From the NCBI GenBank assembly GCA_029248405.1, contig JAQWJJ010000008.1, positions 62,001 to 126,000 of the forward strand: a stretch of 64,000 bases of DNA, written 5' to 3'. The stretch is from Flavobacteriaceae bacterium (GTDB lineage: Bacteria; Bacteroidota; Bacteroidia; Flavobacteriales; Flavobacteriaceae). This document shows, in pieces, positions 1 through 10,038 of the stretch (positions are counted from its first letter, which is position 1; every line of letters begins with the position of its first letter). Below the pieces are notes generated by a model. That model searched no databases. It saw only the letters and a list, made by a program, of their open reading frames with translations, and had not been told where the DNA came from. Made by a program: the position numbers and the translations under genes.

Positions 1-2249
1 CCTCCGAAAAAAGAAGCCTGCACGGCTAAGGTATCCTTCGACCCACCATTGACCAGTCGAAAATCATTAAAATAGCTCTTGCCTGTAAATATCGAATCTA
101 CAGAGAAAGCGCTCTTATACAAAGGATGGTCATTGTCTATTTGAACTGCCACTGACCCCAGATATGCCCCATAGAGTAATAACTCAGGTGAGGAAATTGA
201 TAATGCAAAATCACTGACATTGGACGATACACTTCCCGAAATCTGGGTGTCACTGCCGAGTTGTAAGTCCGGTAAAAAAACCCCGACAATTTTATTGTAA
301 ATACTGAAGTCAAAAGCCACAAATTGATTTGGGGCCACAGGCTTCGGCTTATAATTAAAGTAATTCGACAGTACCGCATTTTCAAAAAGACGACCCAATT
401 CCTTCCATTGAAACGCCCCTTGAATGTTACCGTCAATCACATCTGGCGAAAAAACTTCTACAAGGTGTTCAGGACCTTGCATGGCAGATCGCAACTGCAA
501 ATCTTCAAAAAAGTAATAATCATCTTGAGTTTGGTAGAAGGCATTGGACAAAACCAATTCTCCAATAAGGTCTTCGGGCCCTGACCCTTCAATAATTGCA
601 TCGATGTTACCTGTGAATACAGAAACGCTGTCGCGCACAAAAAGCCCCAATTGATTGAGTTCCGAATAATTAAGGTCTGCATGAATCTCTAGCTTATCTT
701 GATCCTTAGAACGGTCCAAAACCCCCTCCAATTTGAGTTGAAGGTTTGGATCATCCACAGTAAATTGCCCCCCAAAAAAAGGCGCCATAAGATCCCCTTC
801 CAGCGCGACATTCTGATAAGCATAATCCTTATAAGTCCAAGAATCCCAGACGCCTGTTACTTTGGTCTTTAAGGCTTCTTGAGTGAAGCCACGCCCATCA
901 ATTCTGACCTTTCCCGAAATAGCACTGAAATCATTCCAGCCCAACAATCGGCCTATATTGAAGGACCTGGTGTCCAATTCTCCCTCATAAAAAGCGTAAT
1001 CAGGATGATTCAAATTGCCAATAACGATGTCAGCACTTAACGCCCCTAATCTTGAACCTAATGCGCCATTATAATGCAATACATCTCCTTCCAAGGACAA
1101 ATCGCCCTGAAGCTGCCACTGCCCCAAACGTCTTAATTGAAGCGGTAAGTTATCGCCCAAGACCCTGGGCATTAAGCCTGACAAATCCCTATGGTTAGCG
1201 TTGATTGATAAGGTCTGAGCCTTGAACATGAAAGGCGCATCGGATAACATTTCACTTAAAGTAAAGGTCCCTTCGAGAGAGGAATCATCAAAAGCGACTA
1301 AGGCCTCCTCCCAATGCAGCTCATTCAAAATACCATATATATTGCCCTGTAGCGACAGCTTATTTTGGTCGCTGAATTCTGGGTACCAGCGGTTGAGGTC
1401 AGCGTTGGCCAAAACAGAAGGCTTTAAATCTAGGGAAATCAAAACATTATTGGCAAAATCCGCCATACCGTTATCATAATTGAGCAACAAGTCTCCAAGT
1501 AGATCAGAATCATTGGGGGTCGTCAACGCAAAACTTTCTAAAAACATTTCGCTCGGGGTGTAACGGTAATTCCCCGAAAGCGAGCGCACGTCCAAACCAA
1601 AAGAGCTGTCAAAGGTCAAGCCCTGAATTCGGGCGCCGACTTCCTGACCATTGATGTAAAACTGATTTCCTGAAAGTGCCAAGTGATCGAACCAGACAAT
1701 TTGTGGTTCTGAGGCCTGCTCCTGAATCACGTCGATCCTGGTATGATCCAGGTGTAACTCCCCTGCCCTGAGTACAAAGGATCCAGCCTGGTTGCGGCCA
1801 TCAGATTCTTTGCCCTCAAACTGTCTAATGAAATGACTCAAGGCATGCTCCTGCTCACCTTGATAGGTTTTGATCCTCAATAAGGCCGAAGACAAAGACA
1901 AACGACCAAAGTTCAAATGACCATTACTTAATTCACTGAGGCTAAGCACATTTGTGGTGAGCTTACCGCTGTAGATAATGGTGTCGCCATGATGATCTCG
2001 GATCAAAACATCACGCAAATCAAGCTCAGCCTTCCAGTTAAGGCCGAGTCGGTCGATGAAAACAGACACGCCATAGGTGTCATTAATGCGCTGAGTAGCA
2101 GATTTGGCCAAAGAGGATTGTACGGCTGGAATGCTCAAAAGGATCAGGCCAATGAGCATCAATAGCACCGCTACAACAAGGGTTCGTTTTATTATTTTAA
2201 TAAGTTTTTTGATCCCTGATAAAGTTTTAAATTTACATCCGTAAAACAT
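1..2249 (-). CDS. tamB: TamB-family translocation/assembly protein (5' part, runs off left edge)
   Basis: About 749 codons are visible; the gene continues beyond base 1. I translated the minus strand at several places and the frame stays open throughout. The N-terminus is a basic stretch followed by one membrane anchor (TLVVAVLLMLIGLILLSI, residues about 23-40). After it comes a long region of short alternating beta-type segments with phrases such as GLNWKAELDLRDVLIRD, as in AsmA/TamB periplasmic proteins. Known family role: inner-membrane-anchored periplasmic bridge for outer-membrane assembly or lipid transport. The C-terminal DUF490 domain lies outside the window, so the call rests on the N-terminal half and on the tsaD neighbour, which I recall as a common arrangement in Bacteroidota. 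Start chosen at the ATG at 2249, the only ATG before the anchor. Confidence 0.8.
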   Translation of the reverse strand, partial: MFYGCKFKTLSGIKKLIKIIKRTLVVAVLLMLIGLILLSIPAVQSSLAKSATQRINDTYGVSVFIDRLGLNWKAELDLRDVLIRDHHGDTIIYSGKLTTNVLSLSELSNGHLNFGRLSLSSALLRIKTYQGEQEHALSHFIRQFEGKESDGRNQAGSFVLRAGELHLDHTRIDVIQEQASEPQIVWFDHLALSGNQFYINGQEVGARIQGLTFDSSFGLDVRSLSGNYRYTPSEMFLESFALTTPNDSDLLGDLLLNYDNGMADFANNVLISLDLKPSVLANADLNRWYPEFSDQNKLSLQGNIYGILNELHWEEALVAFDDSSLEGTFTLSEMLSDAPFMFKAQTLSINANHRDLSGLMPRVLGDNLPLQLRRLGQWQLQGDLSLEGDVLHYNGALGSRLGALSADIVIGNLNHPDYAFYEGELDTRSFNIGRLLGWNDFSAISGKVRIDGRGFTQEALKTKVTGVWDSWTYKDYAYQNVALEGDLMAPFFGGQFTVDDPNLQLKLEGVLDRSKDQDKLEIHADLNYSELNQLGLFVRDSVSVFTGNIDAIIEGSGPEDLIGELVLSNAFYQTQDDYYFFEDLQLRSAMQGPEHLVEVFSPDVIDGNIQGAFQWKELGRLFENAVLSNYFNYKPKPVAPNQFVAFDFSIYNKIVGVFLPDLQLGSDTQISGSVSSNVSDFALSISSPELLLYGAYLGSVAVQIDNDHPLYKSAFSVDSIFTGKSYFNDFRLVNGGSKDTLAVQASFFG

Positions 2250-2255
2250 TTCGAT

Positions 2256-3278
2256 ATGCCTATCCAAGACACCTATATTTTAGGTATTGAATCTTCCTGT
2301 GATGATACAGCCGCAGCCGTTATTCATAACGATGTTGTCTTATCAAATGTTGTGGCTAATCAAGAGATCCACCGCGCTTATGGTGGTGTAGTCCCTGAAC
2401 TCGCCTCAAGAGCCCACCAACAAAATATTGTTCCTGTGGTAGACCAAGCTTTACGCAAGGCAAATATCGACAAAAAACAGTTAAGTGCCATAGCCTTTAC
2501 TCAGGGACCAGGACTCATGGGATCGCTTCTTGTTGGCACAAGTTTTGCCAAGTCCTTGTCACAAGGTTTGGACATTCCATTACTTGGTGTGAACCACATG
2601 CAAGCCCACATTCTGGCACATTTCATCAAAGATCCGGCCCAACGTGCCCCAGAATTTCCATTCATCGCCTTAACCATCAGTGGTGGGCATACACAAATCG
2701 TCCGCGTCGATGATTATTTTGACCTAACGGTTTTAGGGGAAACTTTGGATGATGCCGTTGGCGAGGCATTTGACAAGTCCGCAAAAATAATGGGACTGCC
2801 TTATCCAGGCGGACCACTAGTGGATCGCTATGCCAAGGAAGGCAATCCTTTGGCCTATCACTTTACCAAGCCAAAAGTAGGCGATTTGGAATTCAGTTTT
2901 AGTGGTCTAAAAACTGCCATTTTATACTTTATTCAAAAAGAAACTCAAGCGAATCCAAAATTCTTAGAGACGGCTCTTCCTGACGTATGTGCCAGTATCC
3001 AGTATACGATTGTTTCTTACCTCATGGATAAATTGCACAATGCAGTGGCACAAACTGGCATCAATCGTGTGGCTATTGGTGGTGGCGTATCTGCCAATTC
3101 TGGGATCAGAGCAGCGCTGAATGAGGTCCAAAAAACCCACGGCTGGGACACATTCATACCCAAATTCGATTATTGCACAGACAATGCCGCCATGATTGCT
3201 ATGGTCGGCTCACTGATGCATCAATACGGTGCTCATACACCTGTTACTGCTACAGCACTTGCACGCCTTAAACTCTGA
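2256..3278 (+). CDS. tsaD: tRNA N6-threonylcarbamoyladenosine transferase TsaD
   Basis: TsaD transfers threonylcarbamoyl from threonylcarbamoyl-AMP to A37 of ANN-decoding tRNAs, working with TsaB and TsaE in the cytoplasm. The 340 residues match the usual bacterial length. The N-terminal ASKHA motif GIESSCDDTAAAV (from residue 10), the metal-binding histidines in NHMQAHILAHF (His114, His118) and a late GGGVSANSGIR motif are all present. The start gives the normal N-terminus for the family. It is divergent from tamB, with the two start codons only 6 bases apart. rsmE follows after 5 bases, so the two RNA-modification genes are probably cotranscribed. Confidence 0.97.
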   Translation: MPIQDTYILGIESSCDDTAAAVIHNDVVLSNVVANQEIHRAYGGVVPELASRAHQQNIVPVVDQALRKANIDKKQLSAIAFTQGPGLMGSLLVGTSFAKSLSQGLDIPLLGVNHMQAHILAHFIKDPAQRAPEFPFIALTISGGHTQIVRVDDYFDLTVLGETLDDAVGEAFDKSAKIMGLPYPGGPLVDRYAKEGNPLAYHFTKPKVGDLEFSFSGLKTAILYFIQKETQANPKFLETALPDVCASIQYTIVSYLMDKLHNAVAQTGINRVAIGGGVSANSGIRAALNEVQKTHGWDTFIPKFDYCTDNAAMIAMVGSLMHQYGAHTPVTATALARLKL

Positions 3279-3283
3279 TCAAT

Positions 3284-3994
3284 ATGCAATTATTCTATCA
3301 TCCTGAAATCATGCCCGGTGACAAGCAAGTGGTTTTTGAAAAAACCGAGAGCCACCATATGGTTAAGGTTTTGCGTTATGATATCGGTCAGAAAATATCG
3401 ATCACCAATGGTATGGGGACTATTTTTGAGGCTGAGTTGACCCATACGAGCCCCAAAAAGTGTTTGGCAGTCATCAGCGCAAGTCAAACACAACCATTGC
3501 CCAAGTGTCAGGTGCATGTTGCTATTGCGCCCACCAAGCATATGGATCGTTTTGAATGGTTTGTCGAAAAGGCTACTGAGTTGGGCGTGGCTTCCATTAC
3601 CCCTATATTGAGCAGGCATAGCGAGCGGAAAATGATCAAAATCGAACGCTTAGAAAAACGTGTCGATGCCGCTACTAAACAATCGTTAAGCGCCTATCGG
3701 CCCAAAATCAATCCACTGACCACATTCACGGATTTTCTAAAACAAAGTCCCGTATCAGCATGCCAATATATTGCCCATTGCCATCAACCTGGCCTGCCCC
3801 ATCTAATGGCTCTGGCCCCACGTGAGTCCTCATATACCGTTTTGATTGGTCCTGAAGGTGACTTTAGCCTAAATGAAGTAGAACAGGCCATAAGCCAAGG
3901 TTATGAGGCTGCTTCACTAGGCGACCATCGTTTAAGGACCGAAACAGCGGGTATTGCAGCAATTCACTCACTGAATTTGCGACAAATCCCCTAA
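3284..3994 (+). CDS. rsmE: 16S rRNA (uracil-1498-N3)-methyltransferase RsmE
   Basis: RsmE methylates N3 of U1498 in 16S rRNA using S-adenosylmethionine. The 236-residue protein has an N-terminal PUA-like part (residues 1-75) and a C-terminal SPOUT methyltransferase domain. The knot motifs VLIGPEGDFSLNEVEQA and SLGDHRLRTETAGIAAIHSL are typical of RsmE. EKATELGVASITPILSRHSER is also characteristic, with the last residue of that stretch truncated here: key residues are E-K-A-T-E-L-G. It sits in the tsaD operon, 5 bases after tsaD and about 40 bases before a DUF4159 gene. Confidence 0.96.
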   Translation: MQLFYHPEIMPGDKQVVFEKTESHHMVKVLRYDIGQKISITNGMGTIFEAELTHTSPKKCLAVISASQTQPLPKCQVHVAIAPTKHMDRFEWFVEKATELGVASITPILSRHSERKMIKIERLEKRVDAATKQSLSAYRPKINPLTTFTDFLKQSPVSACQYIAHCHQPGLPHLMALAPRESSYTVLIGPEGDFSLNEVEQAISQGYEAASLGDHRLRTETAGIAAIHSLNLRQIP

Positions 3995-4032
3995 CTCCTT
4001 TATTTACTTTGACACTTTGATTACATTTGGGC

Positions 4033-4683
4033 ATGCGACGACGTTTACTCAGTTCATGCTTTGCATTTTGCCTGCTGACCTCATTGGCGAGCAGCCAATC
4101 GATTGCAGTGCTGCATTATGCTGGCGGCGGTGATTGGTACAGCAACCCTACAGCATTACCTGGATTAATTGATTTTTGCAATACCAACATAGGCACGACT
4201 TTGGCGCCTGAACCAGAGGTCGTAACAGCGTCCGACCCCCGGTTATTCACCTTTCCATTGATCCATATGACCGGACATGGCAATGTATTTTTCAGTGAGC
4301 AGGATAAAGGATACCTCCGAGAGTACTTGAGCAGTGGCGGATTCATTCATATTGATGACAACTACGGAATGGACCCCTACATTAGGCCTATTCTTCAGAG
4401 TCTTTTTGCAGAGGCACCGCTTTTGACCTTGCCCATAACGCACCCCATTTTTCATCAAACTTTTGAATTCCCTCAAGGGCTTCCTAAGATTCATGAGCAT
4501 GACAATGCAGCGCCTCAGGCCCTGGGCATTCATATCGATGGAAGACTAGTGCTTTTGTATACTTTTGAATCTGACCTAGGGGATGGTTGGGAGCACCCCC
4601 AGGTGCACAACGACCCTTTAGAGATACGCCTTCAAGCGCTACAGATGGGGGCCAACATCATTCAGTATGTATTCTTAAACTGA
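4033..4683 (+). CDS. DUF4159 domain protein, exported
   Basis: A 216-residue protein with a basic N-terminus and hydrophobic signal peptide ending near SLASSQ. I prefer the ATG at 4033 over a TTG two codons upstream. The mature part begins IAVLHYAGGGDWY and contains LIHMTGHGNVFFS and GGFIHIDDNYGMD, which I recognise as DUF4159. That family has a glutamine-amidotransferase-like fold, but the function is unknown and I see no clear catalytic triad. An EHDNAAPQALGI segment and a terminal GANIIQYVF helix complete it. It is likely periplasmic. Its place after tsaD-rsmE suggests cotranscription but does not reveal a role. Confidence 0.85.
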   Translation: MRRRLLSSCFAFCLLTSLASSQSIAVLHYAGGGDWYSNPTALPGLIDFCNTNIGTTLAPEPEVVTASDPRLFTFPLIHMTGHGNVFFSEQDKGYLREYLSSGGFIHIDDNYGMDPYIRPILQSLFAEAPLLTLPITHPIFHQTFEFPQGLPKIHEHDNAAPQALGIHIDGRLVLLYTFESDLGDGWEHPQVHNDPLEIRLQALQMGANIIQYVFLN

Positions 4684-4728
4684 CAAGACGATAATGCAAC
4701 AACAGAGCCTTCAAACTCATCACGCTTT

Positions 4729-5892
4729 ATGAATTTTCATCAGCTCTTGACAACCGAGGTGCAACATTGGATCCGCACTACCGAAAGTAGTCTTTCAGAT
4801 TTGGCTTTGAAGGGGAGTCCATTTCCCGACATCCCGATAAGAGATCTTTTGGAACAAGTTTCTGGTTGGCGTAAAACAAAAGACAAATTGCCTCTATGGC
4901 ATCTAACTAAAGATATTGTGTTTCCAGAAAAACTTTCACTCGAACAATGTTCTTCTGAAGTCACTGGACTTTATAAATCATCCATCCTTTCAGGTGATTC
5001 TTTGGCCGATATTACTGGCGGCTTTGGCGTTGATGCCTATTATTTGGGCCAGCACTTTAATTCTGTAGATTACTTTGAGAACAACCAAGAGCTCTGCGCC
5101 ATCACCAAACATAATTTTGAACAATTAGGGCTTAGGGTCAATTGTCGGCCACTTGATGGAATCGAAGGCATTAAAGGAAAGAACTATGATGCGGTCTATG
5201 TCGATCCCGCCCGACGCCATGGAGCAAAGGGAAAAGTCTATTTTCTTGAGGACTGCACCCCAGATTTGACACAGCACCTGCCTGCATTGTTGCGCTCTGC
5301 TCCTGAGGTACTGGTCAAAACATCTCCAATGTTAGACCTCTCCAAAGGCCTTAATCAATTTGGTACGGTAAAAGCAGTCCATATCGTTGCCGTACAAAAT
5401 GAAGTGAAGGAGCTCTTGTGGCATATCTGCGCTCATGCGGTTGGGCGGCCTGAAATCCACACCATTAATACTTATAAGGACCGAACAGAGCGTTTTTCGT
5501 TTGTTTGGGGCGACACAATTCAGAACTCCTTTACAGAACCGTCGGTCTATCTCTATGAGCCTAATGCTGCCATTTTGAAATCAGGTGCCTTTGATTTATT
5601 GCCACATCAATATACCGTTCATAAATTAGCACTTCATGCCCATTTGTATACCAGTTCAGAATTGATAGAGTTTCCCGGAAGACGCTTTTTGATTGACCAG
5701 CAACTGCCTTATAACAAGAACAACATGAGGCAGTTCAAGAACGCAAAATGTCATGTCACAACACGCCACTTTCCGGAGACTGTGGCGCAATTGAGGCAAA
5801 AATGGCAGCTTTCTGATGGTGGTGAACGTTATTTGTTTTTCACTACCTTAGAATCGGGGCAAAAAATAGTCCTCAGTACCCAAAAGATTTAA
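4729..5892 (+). CDS. Class I SAM-dependent methyltransferase with THUMP-like C-terminal domain
   Basis: A cytoplasmic protein of 387 residues. The SAM-binding motif I is LADITGGFGVDAYYLG (about residue 92), followed by the acidic strand end VDYFENNQELC. A putative motif IV reads YDAVYVDPARRHG, a DPxR form rather than the NPPY or DPPY of N6-adenine and RsmD-type enzymes. The C-terminal third fits the THUMP-like domain seen in the Bacteroidota PG_1098-type family. The substrate is unknown, although a nucleic acid target is likely from the fold and the tRNA/rRNA-modification neighbours. It begins 45 bases after the DUF4159 gene. Confidence 0.8.
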   Translation: MNFHQLLTTEVQHWIRTTESSLSDLALKGSPFPDIPIRDLLEQVSGWRKTKDKLPLWHLTKDIVFPEKLSLEQCSSEVTGLYKSSILSGDSLADITGGFGVDAYYLGQHFNSVDYFENNQELCAITKHNFEQLGLRVNCRPLDGIEGIKGKNYDAVYVDPARRHGAKGKVYFLEDCTPDLTQHLPALLRSAPEVLVKTSPMLDLSKGLNQFGTVKAVHIVAVQNEVKELLWHICAHAVGRPEIHTINTYKDRTERFSFVWGDTIQNSFTEPSVYLYEPNAAILKSGAFDLLPHQYTVHKLALHAHLYTSSELIEFPGRRFLIDQQLPYNKNNMRQFKNAKCHVTTRHFPETVAQLRQKWQLSDGGERYLFFTTLESGQKIVLSTQKI

Positions 5893-5952
5893 GTCTATAC
5901 AGGAGATCAAACACCATGAGTTAAGACCATGTGCTCCATAAATTATCATTAT

Positions 5953-7791
5953 ATGCATACATTCAAATTCCACACACTCATCAACATGATCGCCATTAGT
6001 CTGCTGTCATCACCAATGACATCAGCCCAAAAAGGACCAACCTTGCCTGTCTTTGAAAATGGTCAAGCACAAATTGTCGCTGGATTTTCTGATCCCGAAA
6101 AATGGATCCGTCATGACTTGTGGGTAGAAACAGAGTTTGACTCCGACATGGACCAACAATTAGACCGGATGCATGTTTCCGTCACACGACCAATCCAGAC
6201 AGAGACCGAGGGACTCAAGCTGCCTGTGATTTATGTGACAAGTCCATATTTTGCTGGAGTAGCCCCCGATGTTCCTGGAGCATTTTGGGACGTTCATCAA
6301 GAACTCGGGCAAGAGAGTCCACCACACCTTCATCCTGAAGTGACCAGAACAGGAACTCGGCCCATCATCTCAAACTCACACATCAAAAAATGGGTGCCTC
6401 GAGGTTATATCTTGGTGCACTCCTCTTCACCTGGCACTGGGCTTTCTCAAGGATCCCCGACAGTTGGCGGACCAAATGAATCTTTGGCGCCTAAGGCAGT
6501 CATTGATTGGCTTTGTGGTCGTGCGAAAGGATTTACAGCACCTGAAGACGGAACACCCGTTACTGCTTTTTGGTCAACGGGAAAAGTGGGCATGACCGGT
6601 ACTTCGTATAACGGAACACTTCCATTGGCTGCAGCCACCACTGGTGTCGCCGGCCTTGAAGCCATCATCCCGATTGCCCCAAACACCTCATATTATCATT
6701 ACTACAGATCCAATGGCTTAGTCCGCTCCCCAGGGGGCTATTTGGGAGAAGATATAGATGTTTTATACGATTTTATCAATAGTGGAGCGCCGTCAAAGCG
6801 GGCAGCAAACAATGCACGTGTGCGCGATACAGAAATGAAAAACGGTATGGATCGTGTGACGGGTGACTATAACGATTTTTGGGCCGGACGTGACTATCTG
6901 AATCAAATGGGTGGAATGAAGGCGGCATTGCTCATGGCTCATGGGTTCAACGATTGGAATGTCATGCCAGAGCACAGCTATCGCATTTATGATGAAGCAA
7001 GGAGAATGGGTCTGGATCATCAAGTATATTATCACCAACAAGGACATGGAGGACCGCCACCAATGGAGCTGATGAACAGGTGGTTCACTCATTATTTGCA
7101 TGGTGTTGAAAATGGCGTAGAACAAGACCCTAAAGCTTGGATTGTCAGAGAGTCAGACCCAATGGATCGCCCGACACCCTATTCAGATTATCCAAATCCC
7201 AAAACGCAAATGATTTCGTTTTATCTTTCTCCGGGTGCCCCTGCAGCTGGAGGCCTGACCTTGAAGCAACAAACCCAAAGCACACAAGAGACCCTCATAG
7301 ATGACGCCCAATACAGCAGCAGTGTGTTGGCACAGATGTCACCATCAGAAAACCGCCTCCTGTATGTCACTCCTGTGTTGAGCGAGGACTTGCACATCTC
7401 AGGAACACCCAAGATTTCACTTAGATTAGCCAGCAATAAGTCTGCCGCCAACTTATCGGTTTATTTGGTCTCCTTACCGTGGTCCACGAGCGATGACACA
7501 AAAATAATAGACAACCTCATCACAAGGGGTTGGGCAGATCCACAAAACACCTCACTCCGGGATAGTGCGCCAATGCGAGAAGGCAGCTTTTATACCGTCA
7601 ACTTTGATTTGATGCCTGATGATCAAGTCATTCAGAAAGGCCAACAAATTGGACTCATGATATTTTCTAGTGATCCTGAATTCACCCTTATTCCGAAAGC
7701 TGGGACAGAATTGACATTGTCCTTAAATGATTGCGTCCTTACACTGCCGATAGTAAATGGAGAAATGGCTGTAGTTCAATTATTTAAATAA
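5953..7791 (+). CDS. Secreted CocE/NonD-type alpha/beta hydrolase (S15 X-Pro dipeptidyl-peptidase family)
   Basis: The family cleaves dipeptides with proline at position 2 or hydrolyses acyl/ester substrates. The serine nucleophile sits in VGMTGTSYNGTLPLA (about residue 220 from this start). An acid residue is in AHGFNDWNVMPEHS, and a histidine candidate is in HQQGHGGPP. The C-terminal 200 residues form the beta jelly-roll typical of S15/CocE proteins. The ATG at 5953 gives a clean signal peptide ending near MTSAQ; an in-frame ATG at 5929 would add eight residues before it. It is thus periplasmic or secreted. No substrate can be named. It may be its own transcript, 36 to 60 bases after the methyltransferase gene. 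Confidence 0.87.
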   Translation: MHTFKFHTLINMIAISLLSSPMTSAQKGPTLPVFENGQAQIVAGFSDPEKWIRHDLWVETEFDSDMDQQLDRMHVSVTRPIQTETEGLKLPVIYVTSPYFAGVAPDVPGAFWDVHQELGQESPPHLHPEVTRTGTRPIISNSHIKKWVPRGYILVHSSSPGTGLSQGSPTVGGPNESLAPKAVIDWLCGRAKGFTAPEDGTPVTAFWSTGKVGMTGTSYNGTLPLAAATTGVAGLEAIIPIAPNTSYYHYYRSNGLVRSPGGYLGEDIDVLYDFINSGAPSKRAANNARVRDTEMKNGMDRVTGDYNDFWAGRDYLNQMGGMKAALLMAHGFNDWNVMPEHSYRIYDEARRMGLDHQVYYHQQGHGGPPPMELMNRWFTHYLHGVENGVEQDPKAWIVRESDPMDRPTPYSDYPNPKTQMISFYLSPGAPAAGGLTLKQQTQSTQETLIDDAQYSSSVLAQMSPSENRLLYVTPVLSEDLHISGTPKISLRLASNKSAANLSVYLVSLPWSTSDDTKIIDNLITRGWADPQNTSLRDSAPMREGSFYTVNFDLMPDDQVIQKGQQIGLMIFSSDPEFTLIPKAGTELTLSLNDCVLTLPIVNGEMAVVQLFK

Positions 7792-7932
7792 AATTTGTCT
7801 TAAAATAAGTGCCAAAATGAATCAGGAAAAAATGGTATCAGTTTTGTCTATTGGCGCTTAGGAGAAATCGATATAATCGACTCTTTATTCACAAAAATCT
7901 ATCGTTTTTTTGCACCGTATTAAAGCAGTACT

Positions 7933-10026
7933 GTGATCAAAAAATTGGTTGTTTCTTTTATCATTTGTTTTGTAGGCGCAACCATCCATGGCCAAGACTT
8001 AAACCAGACGCGCAATGATAGCCTTGTCGATGGGGCATTACAGGGCGAAACATTCGATCCTATAGTGATTTCTGCAACCCGCACTAAGAGACAGCTCTCG
8101 TCTCTTCCCCTGCCCACTCAGTTGATTGACAAACAAGAAATTACCAGTATCAACTCAATGCGCCTCACGGATCTCCTGAGTGAACAGACGGGACTCGTTA
8201 CCGTTTCAGATTTTGGGGGTGGTCAAGGCATCCAAATGCAAGGCCTGGACAGTCAATATACGCTCATTTTGGTCAACGGCTTGCCACTTGTGGGACGATC
8301 TGCCGGAACATTAGACCTGAGTCGGATCAGTGTGGGCAACATCAGGCAAGTCGAAATTGTCAAAGGCGCATCGTCGAGTTTATATGGCAATGAAGCTCTT
8401 GGAGGCGTGATCAACATCATAACAGACACGCCAAAGAACGGATTGCATGGTACGCTAAACTATCGTGGTGGGTCAAATACCACTCATGATGTGAGTGCCA
8501 ATTTAAGTTTGAAAAATGAGAAGCATGGCCTTCAAACATTTGTCAATCGCTTTCAAAGTGGTGGATATGATTTGATCGATACCGATCAGACACAGACTGT
8601 TGAGCCGTTTGACAAAACCACGGCAAATATAGATTGGTCATTTCAATTTAACGACAAGACGTCTCTTCAGTTGACCAATAGATTATACCGTCAAAACCAA
8701 GACTATACCGCAAGCGCCCTGCTCAAAGGAGCCTCTACCATTAACGAGTGGAATGGTATGCTCAAAATTGATCATGAATTAAACCCTCAATGGAATACAT
8801 CATTGGAATGGTACACCACGCGCTACTTGGCTCAGGAGTACCTCAATGATGCATCAGGTGCCTTGTTTTACGACAATGACTTCGATCAATTATTTTCGAG
8901 ACCAGAATTACGGACAACTTTCACACCAAACCAACAAACCACTTTAGTCTCAGGAATAGGACTGACCTTTCAGCGGTTGGAAAGGACCGATTTTCTTGGC
9001 ACTCCAGAATTTTATTCTCCCTATGCCTATGTCCAATACGATAGAGCCCTGAACAAAGATCTGAACCTTATCGTCGGGGCCCGATTCGACCAGCACAATG
9101 AGTATGCCTCGCAATTCAGTCCGAAATTAGCCTTACGCTATGAGCTGAGCCCCAAAGTATCCTTTAAAGGTTCTGTTGGGTATGGTTTTAAAACACCTGA
9201 TTTCAGGCAATTGTATTTTGATTTCACCAACGCTACTGCAGGTTACACAGTATTAGGCTATAATGCAGTCGCTACGAGACTACCAGAACTAGACGCTTCA
9301 GGCGAACTGCTCAGCATCACCGTGCCGCTCGCGGACTTTGACACACCGCTCAAGCCCGAGCGCTCTATCGCTTTCAACCTTGGCGCAGATTTCAAGCCGC
9401 TGAGAGGCTTGAAAATAGAAACAAACTTTTTCAGAAACGATATCAAAAACCTCATCGACACTCGAGTCATTGCACAGAAAACAAATGGTCAAAACGTCTT
9501 TAGCTACTATAATGTGAGACGGGTTTTTACCTATGGTTCTGAAGTCAATTTCTCTTATAAAATCACCTCAGAATTCAAGTTTTCTGGCGGCTATCAGTTG
9601 CTTTATGCCAAGGATAAGGCGGCAGTTAAAGCCTTTGATAATGGTGGTGTATTTGCCAGAATAGACCCCTCATCTCCCTCGTTTAGACTGGAGCCCAACG
9701 ACTATATTGGTTTGCTCAATCGCTCAAAGCATACGGCCAATGTCAAATTATTCTATCACTTGAAAAGCTATGGTCTAGAAGCCAATATAAGAGGCACCTA
9801 TCGAAGTGCCTTTGGTTTGTTCGATACCAATGGAAATACGTATTTGGACCGCTATGACACTATGGTCTCCGGATTCAGCATCTGGGACTTTGCCGTAAAT
9901 AAAACTATTACAAAAGATTTTAGTCTTGGCTGTGGTATTGACAACCTATTGGACTATACCGATAACAACAATCTACCTAATGTCCCCGGACAACTGATGT
10001 ATGGAACTTTATCTATTAATTTTTAA
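7933..10026 (+). CDS. TonB-dependent outer-membrane receptor, HmuR-like (haem)
   Basis: A 697-residue beta-barrel receptor using a GTG start. The signal peptide ends near ATIHGQ. A TonB-box-like DPIVISATRTK lies at residues 42-52. The plug domain contains GGQGIQMQGLDSQYTLILVNG and VKGASSSLYGNEALGGVINI. The barrel ends in the aromatic-terminated strand MYGTLSINF. A segment YGFKTPDFRQLYFDF (about residue 416) matches the FRAP-type haem-receptor motif but with Lys-Thr in place of Arg-Ala. The HmuY-like lipoprotein gene follows after 12 bases, and that pairing is the main reason for proposing haem as the ligand. Other TonB substrates cannot be excluded. Confidence 0.88.
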   Translation: MIKKLVVSFIICFVGATIHGQDLNQTRNDSLVDGALQGETFDPIVISATRTKRQLSSLPLPTQLIDKQEITSINSMRLTDLLSEQTGLVTVSDFGGGQGIQMQGLDSQYTLILVNGLPLVGRSAGTLDLSRISVGNIRQVEIVKGASSSLYGNEALGGVINIITDTPKNGLHGTLNYRGGSNTTHDVSANLSLKNEKHGLQTFVNRFQSGGYDLIDTDQTQTVEPFDKTTANIDWSFQFNDKTSLQLTNRLYRQNQDYTASALLKGASTINEWNGMLKIDHELNPQWNTSLEWYTTRYLAQEYLNDASGALFYDNDFDQLFSRPELRTTFTPNQQTTLVSGIGLTFQRLERTDFLGTPEFYSPYAYVQYDRALNKDLNLIVGARFDQHNEYASQFSPKLALRYELSPKVSFKGSVGYGFKTPDFRQLYFDFTNATAGYTVLGYNAVATRLPELDASGELLSITVPLADFDTPLKPERSIAFNLGADFKPLRGLKIETNFFRNDIKNLIDTRVIAQKTNGQNVFSYYNVRRVFTYGSEVNFSYKITSEFKFSGGYQLLYAKDKAAVKAFDNGGVFARIDPSSPSFRLEPNDYIGLLNRSKHTANVKLFYHLKSYGLEANIRGTYRSAFGLFDTNGNTYLDRYDTMVSGFSIWDFAVNKTITKDFSLGCGIDNLLDYTDNNNLPNVPGQLMYGTLSINF

Positions 10027-10038
10027 TCAATCAATGCT

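Noticed and set aside
7792-7932. Possible promoter or Fur-type operator before the haem receptor
   Set aside because: I found no exact TAnnTTTG element with proper spacing and no convincing operator palindrome in the 141-base gap.
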